Shown one piece after another: positions 38,976 through 48,486 of a stretch of DNA of 64,000 nt. The notes below the pieces were generated by a model. The model worked only from the letters and a program-made list of their open reading frames with translations, was not told where the DNA came from and searched no databases. Position 1 is the first letter of the stretch, and the number at the start of each line of letters is the position of its first letter. Source of the stretch: Phoronis australis (taxonomy: Eukaryota; Phoronida; Phoronidae); the NCBI GenBank assembly GCA_002633005.1, contig NMRA01000182.1, positions 131,077 through 195,076 on the forward strand, read 5' to 3'. The position numbers and the translations under genes were made by a program.

Positions 38976-39675
38976 TGCCTTGCAATTTACCAGCACTCAC
39001 CCCAAGCCTGTACTAAATACCGGTGAATAAATTGCCATGAACACCAGGCATTTGCATATTTATAATTCCAACCGCCAGAGGCGCTTCTACTCTACAGTTA
39101 GTAATCATACAGTACAATTGAAAATTATGCAAAATAAAACAACTTTCAGTGGCAAGATGCGAATACGTGATGTAGGGGTAACCAACAGCAATCGCTACAT
39201 AGGGTACAATAGCAAGCTACTCTTTGAACATTTCCCAGCTTTAAAATGCCTGCTGTCGTAACACTTAAAATGTTGTTTTTTAATATTTATACAACTTCAC
39301 TATAACACTTCAAAGTTTCCTCATTGTTGTATGTAAAATATACTTCATGGCCAGAGTTCGAAATAATATTTCTCCCAGAAATTTAACGTTTGATTTTACC
39401 ACGCCGCTGGTAATTACCGAAAATATTTTTGTAATTCGTAAGTTCCTTCAGTTGAGAGAAAGTCAACAAACAGCGGTTCACTAGAGTAGCCATTGGAGAA
39501 CGTACAGTAAATTTGATGCCTTGTTTGTCCAAAGTTCATCAGCTAAGTCATAAAACAGTAATTAGCGATTGAAGATACGCATAATTTAAATCGGTCAGCA
39601 AGGCGACCAGTTTGCCGACCCAACTACCGACCGGAAGAGGCAACTCAGCTCACGGCTCCTAGCAGATCATTGCCG
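38976..39675 (+). repeat. Segmental duplicate (copy A), mostly 39107-39675
   Basis: 39107-39675 closely matches 54962-55507, including the TTGAAAATTATGCAAAATAA block and a later GCATAATTTAAATC block. It contains no gene. Repeat array joins it directly on the right. Confidence 0.85.
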
Positions 39676-40863
39676 AGGGGTTCAGGAGATACAGCTGCGT
39701 ACGCCGGATGGCCAGACAGACAAAGATGACGGCAATATGCACACACATATAACAAGAGCAACGCGGAGTGTTGAAATGCCCCCACAAATGCAGTGCTAAC
39801 GGTGTGCTTTCAAAGATTGTTTATTTATATCATAAAAAAGCCACTAGATGGCACAAACACATCCAATCCATCCGAAACCGGGACATGCCATCACTTCGTT
39901 AGAAAGCTATTTACCAAATTTCATCAAAGTCTGGCAAAGAATTCAAAATGAACAAAAGAAAATGGAAAATATCAAAATGCCACTAGGAGGCAAAGCTTTC
40001 ATTGGATCCACATGTAAGTCATCATAGTCTGTTGTTAGCTTCATATAAATACACTTACTAAATTTAATAAAAATCAAAAGTGGGTTTAAGAGATACAGCT
40101 ATGGGCACAAAACAAAACTACCATTAGAAGGCGCCACAGTAGTCGAAGCCATCATCATCAAATGTCTTCTTCACACTGAGAACATATATGCCAATTATCA
40201 ACATTATCCTTAAAATGTTTTGGTTGATAGAGGATGAAGCCAAAAAACAGACTCAAAAACAGCAAAAATGACCACTAGGTGGCGCAAAATATCTCCATTC
40301 CATCCGAAAACGGGGGAAAGGGTCATCTCACCAAAAGATGCTTATATTCCAAATTTTATGAAAATCCGTTGAGGACCTATGAAGACAGAGGTAAACATAA
40401 AAACTAAAATTGCCACTTGGGGGCACACCGGTAGTCAGATCCCTCCAAAAGTTGTCACTGTCCTTTGTCAACATCATATAAATACACTTGCTAAAATTAG
40501 TAAAGATCATTTAAAAGGGTTAAGGAGATATAGCCATGGGCACATAAAAAAACTGTCACTAAGAGGCATCACAGTAGTTGAAATCATCGGAAAATCGTCG
40601 TCAGCTGTCCTCTTCATAGTAAGAACATACATGCCAATTTTGACAATCATTGTTAGAGCGATTGGGTTGATAGACGGGTGGATTCCAAACAACAGACTTG
40701 AAAACAGTCAAAATGGCCACTAGGTGACACAAAATACATCGGAAGAATCCGAAAATGCTTGGATAACGTCATCTCACCAATAGATGCCTATGTGTCAAGT
40801 CCCAGAAGCCTGGACAAACAGAGATGACGGCAATATGCACCCACATATGAATATGTGGGCGCA
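39676..40863 (+). repeat. Array repeat block upstream of TLR copy 1
   Basis: The block holds degenerate ~140-bp monomers, with CTCF-like cores at 39841, 39980, 40121, 40272 and 40413. It contains two right-end sequences (near 39715-39748 and 40800-40863), each with GATGACGGCAATATGCAC. At the second one a CACATAT-ATATGTG palindrome follows. Confidence 0.85.
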
Positions 40864-41571
40864 TAAAAATGAAATTGATGAACCTCAATGGATGCTAAGG
40901 CAATATGTTCATGTTAACTATTTTGATTTGAGAATGAAACAATGATGGTGCTTGTAGAATTGACATGAGACAACATTCAGTTTCTTGACTAGCTTGCCAC
41001 CAGCTCTTTCAGAGTTGACTCATCATGTTATTCAATCTCAACAAAATAGCAACAATTCAGCACAATATTTTGGGCTTAGCTATAAAGGTTTGAGCATTAT
41101 ATCAATTGCCTTCCCACACCATTCAGTCTTTCTAAGTCTGTATGGAAAATTTTTTACCCATTTAGCTCAAAAAATCGGCGACGAATGAAAATTTGTTGAC
41201 GGTCTTTTAAGATACAGAGGAAAAAGTAAAAAACTAAAATTGCCACTAGGTGGCAAACCGGCAATCTGATCCGTTTAAAACTCATCGTCATCTGTAGTCA
41301 ACTTCACATAAAAACACCTGCAAAATTTAATAAAAATACTGTAGAGCATTTAGGAAGTATAGCCATGGGCCACTAGGTGCCACCACAGTCGTAAAATCAA
41401 CGACAGCTGTCCTGTTCATAGTAAGAACACATACGCACATAAATTCTTGTAAGACTGTTTTACTGCTACCCCTGGAGTCCATCTCTGTTGCCTAATCCCA
41501 AACAAAAGAAGTCAGAAAGGAACTGCGTGGTTACCGGCTATTCAAATCCTGACTACAAGTAAGAAGCCAAT
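40864..41571 (+). repeat. Duplicated 5' flank of TLR copy 1 plus array remnant
   Basis: 40864-41195 matches 57776-58090 upstream of TLR copy 3. 41200-41440 is array repeat, with CCACTAGGTGGCAA at 41243. 41440-41571 matches the flanks at 48040-48170 and 58345-58470. Confidence 0.8.
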
Positions 41572-42756
41572 AGGCCTTTTGCGAGTTTATAACAATAACG
41601 CGAGATTATGTGAGACTAAACTGTGACGTAACGGGAAGTGGGGCAAAAGCTTGTCGTTTGGTCATTTGCCCAATACGGTAGCAGAGTGTATTCTGTTATT
41701 GTCTTCGAGTTTTTAGCCGTTTAGTTCGAAAAATGCCCAAAAGCATTGCTGTTATGGCAAATGAACTTCAGATTTGCACTACAATACGTTCTATCGCGTT
41801 CTGTACTAATTTCGTCCCGTGTATTTTAAACGGGCGATAGGCGAAATCCGCTCACTGGTAAAGTTTTCACCTAGTCGAAAATACATTCTACACCTAAAAT
41901 TAACAGCTAAAAGGCTCTTACTTTCTTCAGTGACTCTTTCTGCTTCTAAACATATCTTCGATGAAGCATATAATATACGGGAATTCAGGTGACTTAGGCG
42001 AAGAATTCCAACTCCACTTTGTGGTTACTGTTAACTTTGTCCGCGCGCGCGATTACCACAATCAAGTATACTGAGTCAGATGAGTATGAGGCAAAGGCTA
42101 GCGCGAGACTGAGCGAAGCGCGAGATCTGGCGCGTGACCTGGAGCGTGACACTTGCAAAATAGCATGAGAAAATATCAAGACAAGTGAAATTTGTAAGAT
42201 TTGTGTCCCTTGGACTTTTTGTTCGTCAACAGGCGTGATTTTACGTAACTTCCTCAAAATGGCGGCTCTTTAGTGAGAGAAACTCGACGGAGAGAACCGC
42301 GAGCTTTTCATGAATATGCTCAAGTTATTTGTAAACTAAATTGTGTCCAGAGTCAGGGTATGTGTTAATTATAACTTCATGTGCACATATGCATGTTTCA
42401 TTTGATTTTATTTGCTGTATTTTGAAGAGAATATCTTTTTATGGGTATACACTATCGCCCCTGTATGCCTACGCCATTCAGGCCTAGAGCGGGTTAAGTT
42501 CCAATGAATTTCAGTCCGTTCACAGCTTCGCACAACATAACAAGGTCACGTTTTCTTCGTCTATTCACAGTTATTCCACGACCCATCTACCATATCTTAA
42601 GTTGTTTTAACGTTTTAAGCGTAAAATTCACCATAAGAACTCCAGTAAGTTTTAGCGTGTGTAGCAAAGACTCGGGGCAAAACAAGAGCAATATGGCGGG
42701 TTTTGCCCCCTTTCCGGTGACGTCACAGTGACTAGCGAGAAACTCGCAAGTGAGCT
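41572..42756. mobile_element. 1.19-kb inverted-repeat insertion upstream of TLR copy 1
   Basis: The flanks of TLR copies 2 and 3 read CCAATTGGGAA without a break, whereas here CCAAT and ATTGGGAA are separated by 1185 bp. The ends are imperfect inverted repeats of about 70 bp. They share TTGCGAGTTT, then CTGTGACGT-AC-GGAA and GGGGCAAAA when the right end is read in reverse complement. AT is duplicated at the junction. No transposase frame is seen, so it is probably a non-autonomous DNA transposon. Confidence 0.8.
42718..42725. promoter_or_regulatory. CRE palindrome in right arm of the insertion
   Basis: TGACGTCA lies next to a CCGGTGACG context and about 25 bp after an ATATGGCGGG (YY1-like) sequence. 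The left arm has TGACGTAA with CGGGAAGTG (ETS-like) near 41622-41640. A CAAAATGGCGGC sequence lies at 42255-42266. Confidence 0.45.
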
Positions 42757-43075
42757 ATTGGGAAATAAGCGTTAAGGTGTACAGCAATAGTTGCCTTAGT
42801 CCAGAAAATGACATGCATGATTCTCTCTATGAAAAAACAAGTCAGCAAAATTTCACTATGACAAACAGAGCGGTTTAGGAGACAGAGAGGCATCGACCCC
42901 ATACAGGATGCGCAGACACAGATGACACAGCATGCAACCACATATCTAATACGTGGGTACGGCATTTCCAAATATGAAACAATTGTTAATTTTTGTACTC
43001 AAATATCGGAGTCAATATGGTCACGGTAACTTGTACATAATTTCAGTCACCAACAAGACAGAGAACAGATTCTGA
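42757..43075 (+). promoter_or_regulatory. Conserved 5' flank of TLR copy 1
   Basis: This flank is homologous to 48171-48486 and 58461-58786. It contains the palindromic repeat terminus ACCACATATCTAATACGTGGGT (about 42940-42960), then a conserved ATTTCAG acceptor ending at 43046, then the ATG at 43076. A 5' UTR intron ending at 43046 is likely. A TGA directly precedes the ATG in frame. Confidence 0.5.
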
Positions 43076-45742
43076 ATGGCATTACTGGGTAACAAATGTC
43101 AACTAGTACAGCTGCTGATGACGGCCATAGTGGTGACTGTGGCTGCTGATGATGTATGTAGGGAGACGTGTCATGTCATTTATGAAGTGGACAACCAAAC
43201 CTACACCCAGACGTACCAGAGTTATCACAGCATGTTGTCAGCAATACCACACAACATCGTCTCACTGACGTTACCAGAAAGGTGCCAAGTTGTTGCCCTC
43301 AGACAGAATGAGTTACAACACTTCAGCAAGCTGCAAAGGTTGTGGCTGAGACTTTGTGACATCAGGGTGAATATCTACGGTTCGGTGTTTGTTGGGCTGA
43401 CAAACCTCACACACCTGACTCTTGACTTCTCACACTTCAATGGCGACATCCAACCAGAAATATTTGAACCCATACAGCAGCTGCAAACACTGAAAATTCT
43501 GCCCCATAATGACTCGCCAAAACAAATTATCGACATTGAGGTCATGCTACATTACTTACAAAACTTACAACATTTAAGTCTAAGCACATACACTACTATG
43601 GAACCCATTGCAACTACCAAACAATTAATTCCTCGACCTTCCATCATTTCATTAGACTTCAGCTATAACAAATGGAAAACTATGCCATGTTTACCAATTT
43701 TTTCCAATCTGAGATATTTAAACCTTTCCGGAAACAATATTCGGGAAATATATCTTGAATATGACTGTCTTGAAACTAAGAATATTACAATTGATCTGAC
43801 CAACAACAATATATGGAACATTCAAAAAAGAGATTTCGAGAATTACAACAATGTCAGACTTATTTCTCTGGACTTTTCTAATACAAAACTGTCTCAGCTA
43901 GGTAAAAATGCATTGGATCACTTGAAAAAACGACAGACGGCAATAGGTACATTAACTATTGGTCACAATACAGATATAAAATATGCTGATAATTTTTTTT
44001 TCAAATTATTCAAACAACTTGGAAAGGTCAGAATCCATAGTCTAGCATTGTTTGGCAAAACAGTTGAGCTGAAACAAACCAATTACCACTTTCCAACATC
44101 AACATCAATGACACATTTTTCACTAACCTATGCTAAAATCCCAATAATTCTAAAGAATTCTTTTTCAAAACTAACAAATCTAGAATTTTTAGACTTATCT
44201 CACAATGAAATAATGGAAATTCACCCAAAGGCTTTCATGGGGTTGGAAAAGTTACAAACGCTGATATTTACAGGAGATAAGCCTCAAACTGTGATCAATA
44301 TGAAGTCTTTGTTCAAAGATTTGAACGAAATGAAACAACTAAAAAATTTGTTCATGAACAAGATGGGTAGGTGGCAGGCCGACACTGCCAGAGTAGAGTT
44401 AAAGGGATTAACAAACCTCGAGTATTTAGATTTATCTGATAATGATATTCAAATGAATATCAAGTTTGTTGTCAGCAATGCAAAAATTGTGAAAGCAAAC
44501 AACATATTATGTAAATGCGAACAACTGCCATGCATCAATTTGGAACAAAATTCTCACATCCAAGTGCTAGAAGTGAGAAAAAGTTTGGGTTGTATTTCAT
44601 CACTCACAAATCAAACGGTCTACTCAAACTTGTTGACCTTAGACGCTAGCCAAAATGCTAACTTCTCCCTTGATTCCCCACCGCTGGTCAATATACAAAT
44701 GCCAGGACTTAAAACCTTGAGATTGTCAAACAACAGTATAGAGCAATTAAACAATAAAACATTTGCTAAGGTTCTGGAACTGCAATGCATAGATCTATCC
44801 TTCAACAAACTAACTCTCATAAAACAAGGTGTTTTCTCAAAGCTAATTTCTCTCAAGGATTTGAAGTTAAACAACAATAAGATTTCCAACATTGACGCTA
44901 ATAATTTTATTAGACTCATTCACCTAAAGACCTTGTCCATTTACCAAAACAGCTTTGACTGCAACTGTGAGCTACGTCAGTTAAGAGATTGGCTCAAGAA
45001 GGAAGAGCAACTACAGGTGAAGGTGGATACTTGTAAATATCCAACGCAGTTAAGACACGCCTCCATAGATACATTTCATCTCAATTGGATAGACTGCGAT
45101 GGACACATTTACATCGTCATCACAACATCAGCCGCTGGATTCATTCTTTTGATCACTCTTCTACTGGCATTAACCTACTACAGGTTGGACATTAAGTATT
45201 GGTACTTCTTTAAATACAAGTACAGAAACCGCAAACCAACAGAAAACAACATGTATGATGCCATGGTGTGTTACCATGTAGATGATGTGCTGTGGATTAA
45301 GGACAATCTAATGCCCCAGTTGGAAGAAGGAAAGGAACACCAGTTTAGACTATGTGTTCATCACCGAGATTTTGATGTTGGTGAGTTTATTAAACAAAAC
45401 ATCATCAACAGTATGAACAACAGTAGCAAGATCATATTTGTCATGACGAGAAAATTCATGGACAGCGAGTGGGGCCAGTTTGAACTGGAGATGGCGTTGA
45501 TGAGACTACCGGAGGTTAAATGTCAGTATGTCATAATGGTGATGTTGGGGAAGATCCCCAAGAAACAGCTCGAGGCCAAACTTCGCTGTTTCACTCGTCA
45601 CATGAGCTACATAGAGTGGCCCGTAGGTGATGACATTGGACAGCGGGAACGGGATCACTTTTGGAAGAAGCTAATACTGGCAATGATGGAAGATAAACAG
45701 ACTACATCTGAGGATGAAAATACACCCCTCCTTCAACAGTAG
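43076..45742 (+). CDS. TLR: Toll-like receptor, tandem copy 1 (888 aa)
   Basis: This is a complete single-exon coding frame for a type I membrane receptor. A signal peptide (about residues 1-24) precedes an N-terminal cysteine-containing cap (CRETC). Many leucine-rich repeats follow, then a C-terminal LRR cap with C629, C631, C653 and C674, one transmembrane helix (about 678-702) and a cytoplasmic TIR domain. TIR landmarks are box 1 YDAMVCYH (from 727), box 2 RDFDVG (764-769) and box 3 FW (862-863). The usual BB-loop proline is valine here. The C-terminus ENTPLL (881-886) fits an acidic dileucine sorting signal. Toll-like receptors bind microbial ligands or Spätzle-like cytokines and signal through MyD88-type adaptors; the ligand here is unknown. 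It is very similar to the two downstream copies. An extra cysteine group (C479, C481, C486, C506) lies in mid-ectodomain. Confidence 0.95.
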   Translation: MALLGNKCQLVQLLMTAIVVTVAADDVCRETCHVIYEVDNQTYTQTYQSYHSMLSAIPHNIVSLTLPERCQVVALRQNELQHFSKLQRLWLRLCDIRVNIYGSVFVGLTNLTHLTLDFSHFNGDIQPEIFEPIQQLQTLKILPHNDSPKQIIDIEVMLHYLQNLQHLSLSTYTTMEPIATTKQLIPRPSIISLDFSYNKWKTMPCLPIFSNLRYLNLSGNNIREIYLEYDCLETKNITIDLTNNNIWNIQKRDFENYNNVRLISLDFSNTKLSQLGKNALDHLKKRQTAIGTLTIGHNTDIKYADNFFFKLFKQLGKVRIHSLALFGKTVELKQTNYHFPTSTSMTHFSLTYAKIPIILKNSFSKLTNLEFLDLSHNEIMEIHPKAFMGLEKLQTLIFTGDKPQTVINMKSLFKDLNEMKQLKNLFMNKMGRWQADTARVELKGLTNLEYLDLSDNDIQMNIKFVVSNAKIVKANNILCKCEQLPCINLEQNSHIQVLEVRKSLGCISSLTNQTVYSNLLTLDASQNANFSLDSPPLVNIQMPGLKTLRLSNNSIEQLNNKTFAKVLELQCIDLSFNKLTLIKQGVFSKLISLKDLKLNNNKISNIDANNFIRLIHLKTLSIYQNSFDCNCELRQLRDWLKKEEQLQVKVDTCKYPTQLRHASIDTFHLNWIDCDGHIYIVITTSAAGFILLITLLLALTYYRLDIKYWYFFKYKYRNRKPTENNMYDAMVCYHVDDVLWIKDNLMPQLEEGKEHQFRLCVHHRDFDVGEFIKQNIINSMNNSSKIIFVMTRKFMDSEWGQFELEMALMRLPEVKCQYVIMVMLGKIPKKQLEAKLRCFTRHMSYIEWPVGDDIGQRERDHFWKKLILAMMEDKQTTSEDENTPLLQQ

Positions 45743-46324
45743 TGGGACATGTTTAGACTGGACTAGTGTGTTTAAAACCAATTCTTTACTACACAACTGA
45801 CAAGCAAAAGTGGTGGATTTTTTCATGTTTTCATAATCCTCCTTAAACAATGTTGTAAACAGCATTGTTTACATTGACTAGATCAGTGAATATCACTTTC
45901 CGTTAGTGTGCAGTACGTATCAAGATATTCAGTTGCAATACTTAAGTGGTTGTTTTTTGTCATTCTCTCACATTATTTTAATTTCTCATAATAACTACTG
46001 ACAGTTCACTCTGCTCCCAGTGTCACAATTTGCTGCCTAGTTTGTACCGTACCTGACAATTTACTATCTTGCAATTCTTATATTTTAGGCCAATGGCCAT
46101 ATGTACGTACATACATGCATGCATGTATGAATATCTTCATGTTCCAATAAATATCATAAAATTAAAGCACACACTCCCTTTACTTCAACTGCTAGTATTC
46201 TAGAAACTGTTTTACAAGTGTAATGAGTCATGTCTGAGTGTGTTTGCATGGATCATTAATGCAGTGTTTGAAACTGAAACTAAATACGATGGAAGGCAGT
46301 ACCTTGATGCCATCAAAAGTATAA
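45743..46324 (+). other. 3' UTR and conserved 3' flank of TLR copy 1
   Basis: The sequence closely matches the flanks of copies 2 and 3. An AATAAA at 46146-46151 is conserved in all three and is the likely poly(A) signal. The array begins abruptly after GTATA at 46324. Confidence 0.7.
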
Positions 46325-48040
46325 CAAGAGCAACGCAGAGCATTGAAATACGCCCATCAATGCATCGCAAACGATGTGCTTCTAGGGTTGTATATTTGTA
46401 CCATAAAAATGGCCACTAGATGGCGCAAAATACATCAAATCCAACCGAAATCAGGAACATGGCAGCACTTTTTTAAGACAGCTATTTAACCAATTCCATA
46501 AAAATCTACCAAGGAACTTCAGCTAAACAAAGGAAAACGGAAAAGAATGAAATTGCCACTAGGGGGACACAGCGTTTGTCAGATCCGTAAAGTTGTCGTC
46601 ATCTGTTGTTAACTTCATATCAATACACATAATAAATTGATGAAAAGATTCTGCAGTCGGTTTGGGAGATACAGCTATGGGCACAAAACAAAACTGCCAC
46701 TAGGAGTCGCCACAGCAGTTGAAGTCGCCATCTTCAACTGTCCTCTTCACACTTAAAACATACAACAATTTTCTAAATAATACTCAGAATGATTTGGTTG
46801 ATAGAGGGGCCGATGTCAAAAAACACACTCGAAAACAGCAACCATGGCCACTAGGTGGCGCAAAATACCTCGAATCCATCCAAAAACGGAAGGTTGGCGA
46901 CATCTCACCACTAGATGCCTAGTTATATTCCAAACTTTATGAAAATCCATTGAGGACCTTTGAAGATACTGGGGCAAGCGTATAACCACTAAAATTGCCA
47001 TCAGGGGATACAGCGGTAATCAGATACGTTCGAAAGTCGTCATTGGTCATTGACAACTTCGTATAAATACACTTGATAATTTAGGAAAGACTCTGCAGAG
47101 GATTTAGGAGATACATTCATGGGCGCAAAAATTTGTGACGTGTGCTGTAGGAATTGCCACAGTAGTCGAGATTGTCAGAAAATCATCATCAGCCGCCCTC
47201 TTCACAGTAAGGAGATTCAAGACAAATTTTAATAAAAGGGCAGACGCCAAACAAAGGACTCAAAAATGGCCACTAGGATGTGCAAAATATGTTGAATCCA
47301 TCCACAAACAGGAGGATAGCGTTGTCTCATTAACAGATGCCTATGTGGCAAGTTTCATGAAAATCCGTTGATGACCTTTGAAGATACAGACTGAGGTGAA
47401 ACTAAAAAATAAAATTGCCACTAAAGGGCACACCTGTATTCAGGTCAATCCAAAATCTGTCGTCATCCGTCATCAGCTTCATAGGAACACATCTGCCAAA
47501 TCTCATCAAGATCCCGAGGGGTTCAGGAGATACAGCTACGTACGCCGGATGGCCGGACAGACAAAGATGACGGCAATATGCACACACATATATCAAGAGC
47601 AACGCGAAGTGTTGAAATGCACCCACGAATGCAGCGCAAACGGTGTGCTTCTAAGATTGTTAATTTGTATCATAAAAATGGCCACTAGATGGCACAAACA
47701 CATTATATCCATCCGAAACCGGGACATGCCATCACTTCCTTAGAAAGCTATTTACCAAATTTCATGAAAATCTGGCAAGGAATTCAAAATGAGCAAAAGA
47801 AAATGGAAAATATCGAATTGCCACTAGGAGGCAAAGCTTTCGTTAGATCCACCTGCAAGTAATCGAACTCTGTTGATAGCAATCTGATCCGTCCAAAAGT
47901 CATCATCATCTGTTGCCAACTTCATATAAAAACACCAGGAAAAGATCCTGCATGGGCGCAAAAACTGCCACTAGGTGCCGCCACAGTAATCAAATTCGGA
48001 AAATCATTAACACCTATCCTCTTCACAGTAAGAACACATA
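46325..48040 (+). repeat. Array repeat block between TLR copies 1 and 2
   Basis: It begins with the left-end type sequence ACAAGAGCAACGCAGAGC and contains ~140-bp monomers with CTCF-like cores at 46413, 46848, 47418, 47682 and 47821, besides several degenerate ones. A right end (GATGACGGCAATATGCAC, near 47566-47590) is followed at once by a new left end, so at least two elements lie head to tail. No coding sequence is supported. Confidence 0.87.
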
Positions 48041-48170
48041 TGCACATAAATTCTTGTAACACTGTTTCACTGCTACCCCTGGGGTCCATCTTTGTTGCCT
48101 AATACCAAACAAAAGAAGTCGGAAAGAAACTGTGATTACGAGCTATTCAAATCCCAACTACGAGTAAGAA

Positions 48171-48486
48171 GCCAATTGGGAAATAAGTGCTAAGTTGTAC
48201 AGCAGCAGTTGTATTAGTCCAGAAAATGACATCATCATTCTCTCTATGAAAAAAAAACAGTCAGCAAAATTTCACGAGTATCCACAGAGCAGTTTGAGAT
48301 AGAGAGGCATCCACCATGTACAGGATGCCCAGACATAGATGACACAGCATGCACCTACATGTCTAATATGTGGGTACGGCATTTCCAAACATGAAACAAA
48401 TCTTAATCTTTGTACTCAAATATCGGAATCAATATAGTCACGGTAACTTGTATATAATTTCAGTCAGCAGCAGGACAGAGAACAGA
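48171..48486 (+). promoter_or_regulatory. Conserved 5' flank of TLR copy 2
   Basis: It is homologous to the flanks of copies 1 and 3. The palindromic repeat end lies near 48352-48376 (ACATGTCTAATATGTGGGT) and the candidate acceptor ATTTCAG ends at 48463. The open frame that starts upstream at 48370 crosses this acceptor and is probably not translated. Confidence 0.5.

Noticed and set aside
41994-42257. Minus-strand frame of 87 codons in the TLR1 upstream insertion
   Set aside because: It starts at a non-ATG codon, lies in a mobile element, and its arginine/serine-rich part comes from a GCGCGAG-type simple sequence.
44620-44919. Minus-strand frames inside the TLR genes (also 50031-50300, 60430-60645 and others)
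   Set aside because: Antisense shadows of the LRR coding sequence; they are conserved only because the sense strand is.
48370-48486. N-terminal extension of 39 residues for TLR copies 2 and 3 (frames open from 48370 and 58670)
   Set aside because: The extension crosses a conserved ATTTCAG acceptor and is not possible in copy 1, where a TGA directly precedes the ATG. The shared ATG starts a proper signal peptide.
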